The notes under the pieces: generated by a model
What the model was told of the DNA's origin: nothing
Database searches by the model: none
Seen by the model: only the letters and a program-made list of their open reading frames with translations
Shown here: positions 62,798 through 64,000 of the stretch, in pieces
How positions within the stretch are numbered: position 1 is the first letter of the stretch
Layout of the letters: the number at the start of each line of letters is the position of its first letter
Assembly: GCA_026627305.1 (NCBI GenBank)
Contig: JAPNVD010000005.1
Location: 1 to 64,000 of the forward strand
Origin: Sulfolobaceae archaeon
GTDB lineage: Archaea; Thermoproteota; Thermoprotei_A; Sulfolobales; Sulfolobaceae
DNA: 64,000 bases
Direction: 5' to 3'
Made by a program: the position numbers and the translations under genes

Positions 62798-63946
62798 CTT
62801 TCTTGTAACCTCACTTGTAACCTCTTTTGAAAGCTTTCTGGTCTGCTCAACACTACTTCCAACCCTTCTGGTCTGATCTAAAGCATCTGCTAACCTCCTT
62901 GTCGTCTCCATGAATTCAATTCTCCTAGTCTGCTGTGATATCTGTGTTAGCTGATTTAGAGTCCTTGTAGCCTCAACTAGGTTTTGGGCCTGGATATCGC
63001 TAGCGTATTTAGCCAATAACTCGTAATACCTGTATTCTAAAGTTACATCCTTATTTATGGAAGATAAGAAATCATTGTTATCAATTGCCTTACTCACACC
63101 TACCTTCTTTATTATCTCTTGGACTCTATCTTGAACTGGATCGACGTAGCTAACCTTAACGGTAAGTAGATCTGAGCTATAGTTTGGCGGTATTGTAACC
63201 TCGCCATAAATTCTAACAGCACCTTCAACCACACCTAAATTCACTGGGGGACCTTGATAGTTCAATAACTTAACAGGTGTTCCAGCCTCCGATATTATGT
63301 CAACCACTACGTTTTTAGCGCCTATCTCTGTAGCAACACTGCTGGGCAGTTTCTGTTCTATTTCAGTGGGATCTTGAAGATGGTAGAATATCCCACCAGA
63401 CTTATCCGCCAGAATCTTGAGGATCTCCTCTTTATAATCATCTCCTATCCCGAAAGCATAAATCTTTGTATTTGGTGGAATATCTAACTGTTCATATGCC
63501 TTCACTTCAATGATATCTGTGGGCATTCCATCTGTAAGGGCTAACATATATGCTGGCTCATTGTATTTCTTGACTATTTCAAATGCTTTAGAAAGAGTAG
63601 AGTAAAACGGTGTTGTTCCCTCAGCTATAATGTTGTCAACCACATTCTTATCGATAGAGGAAATATCTACATGTTCACTTAAGACTTTAACACCGCCTTG
63701 ACCTGAAAACGTAATTAATGTAACATAATTTCCTTGCGGTATCTTATTCAGAATTTCTCGAGTGCTCTTCTTAGCTAATTCTATCTTCATTCCCTTCATG
63801 GATCCACTAGTATCAAGTAAGATAATATAGTGAACATTTCTTGCTACAGCAACCTTTTCTGGGACCAGCAGCATTTTAAAATATCCCTTAACTTCTGTAT
63901 TAAATGACTTAGGGTGACTGAACTCTACTCTTACGCTAATGGTCAT
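62783..63946 (-). CDS. arnB: vWA-domain protein, ArnB-like (archaellum regulation)
   Basis: A 387-residue protein. A von Willebrand A domain (about 40-215) has the MIDAS LLDTSGSMKG and LTDGMPTD. A VIT-like or beta segment follows, and the last 65 residues form a helix with repeated Thr-Arg-Arg/Lys units. Upstream on the same strand lies the end of a gene whose tail looks FHA-like, the arnA-arnB order of Sulfolobus, where the pair represses archaellum expression and ArnB is phosphorylated. A strong GGAGTGA lies 6-7 nt before the ATG. Name by synteny and domain. Confidence 0.82.
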   Translation of the reverse strand: MTISVRVEFSHPKSFNTEVKGYFKMLLVPEKVAVARNVHYIILLDTSGSMKGMKIELAKKSTREILNKIPQGNYVTLITFSGQGGVKVLSEHVDISSIDKNVVDNIIAEGTTPFYSTLSKAFEIVKKYNEPAYMLALTDGMPTDIIEVKAYEQLDIPPNTKIYAFGIGDDYKEEILKILADKSGGIFYHLQDPTEIEQKLPSSVATEIGAKNVVVDIISEAGTPVKLLNYQGPPVNLGVVEGAVRIYGEVTIPPNYSSDLLTVKVSYVDPVQDRVQEIIKKVGVSKAIDNNDFLSSINKDVTLEYRYYELLAKYASDIQAQNLVEATRTLNQLTQISQQTRRIEFMETTRRLADALDQTRRVGSSVEQTRKLSKEVTSEVTRKLRGS

Positions 63947-63952
63947 TAAATT

Positions 63953-64000
63953 TCACTCCTTAACGAATTTAACAATAGTGCTATTCCCTAACTTGATCAC
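63953..64000 (-). CDS. arnA: C-terminal end of an upstream protein, probably FHA-domain ArnA
   Basis: Only 15 codons and a TGA are in the window: VIKLGNSTIVKFVKE. The pattern GDxIxLGxxxFxF-like fits the last strand of an FHA domain. The stop lies just before the arnB Shine-Dalgarno. The neighbour ArnB makes ArnA the natural identity, but 15 residues cannot prove it. Confidence 0.55.
   Translation of the reverse strand: MIKLGNSTIVKFVKE

Overview
The window looks like a chromosomal segment of a thermoacidophilic crenarchaeon of the Sulfolobaceae. The evidence is an AT-rich genome with tightly packed genes, TATA boxes about 26 nt before start codons (leaderless transcripts), frequent TTG/GTG starts inside overlapping operons, a SoxABC-type quinol oxidase with a Rieske protein and a sulfocyanin-like blue copper protein, PCNA/PriS/GINS and HerA/NurA genes of crenarchaeal type, a tRNA-Pro with a BHB-type intron, and an ArnB-like vWA gene next to the tail of a probable FHA gene. 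I do not name a species.

Layout. 1-0.5 kb: start of a peptide/sugar ABC substrate-binding protein. 0.6-6.4 kb: glutamine-synthetase-like ligase with amidohydrolase, GNAT, tricorn-F1-like peptidase, MBL hydrolase and U32-like protein. 6.5-9.5 kb: HerA/NurA pair. 9.5-14.2 kb: aldo/keto reductase, VapBC, small unknowns, a 14-TM MFS pump with its MarR regulator and a candidate operator. 14.3-18.7 kb: short IS605/omegaRNA-like relic, ClC channel, TauE and HPP membrane proteins, KaiC-type ATPase, muconolactone-isomerase-like protein. 19-27.7 kb: respiratory island with sulfocyanin, small membrane proteins, a winged-helix protein, SoxABC, divergent SoxL, microproteins and a tandem pair of 4-TM proteins. 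27.8-33.7 kb: family 5 uracil-DNA glycosylase, DUF1028 protein, a heavily sequon-loaded surface protein and the oligosaccharyltransferase AglB.

33.7-44.4 kb is the information-processing core. On the minus strand it reads GPN GTPase, PCNA2, PriS, Gins15, L44e, S27e, aIF2-alpha and Nop10 (Nop10 is absent from the ORF track). On the plus strand it reads Prs, a tRNA guanine methyltransferase and RNase Z, then ThpR, the CCA enzyme and a small kinase, with two minus-strand genes (COG1325 and a P-loop kinase) in between. 44.5-50.7 kb: tRNA-Pro(GGG), a Kelch/FN3 surface protein, a nucleotidyltransferase-like protein, small DNA/RNA-binding candidates, a TRASH-type zinc microprotein (also absent from the track) and an Lrs14-like regulator. 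50.8-56.5 kb: aconitase overlapping FAU-1, then an SPFH cluster. 56.6-64 kb: a metal-ligand-rich small protein, Amt, aldehyde dehydrogenase, YeeE/YedE sulfur transporter with a small partner, an EamA transporter, and ArnB with the last codons of the probable ArnA.

Most of the window is ordinary archaeal housekeeping. The parts most worth a second look are the respiratory island with its uncharacterised small membrane proteins, the HerA/NurA pair, the primase start nested in the PCNA gene, the kinase without a canonical start codon, and the Thr-Arg repeat tail of ArnB. No CRISPR array, provirus or intact insertion sequence was seen.
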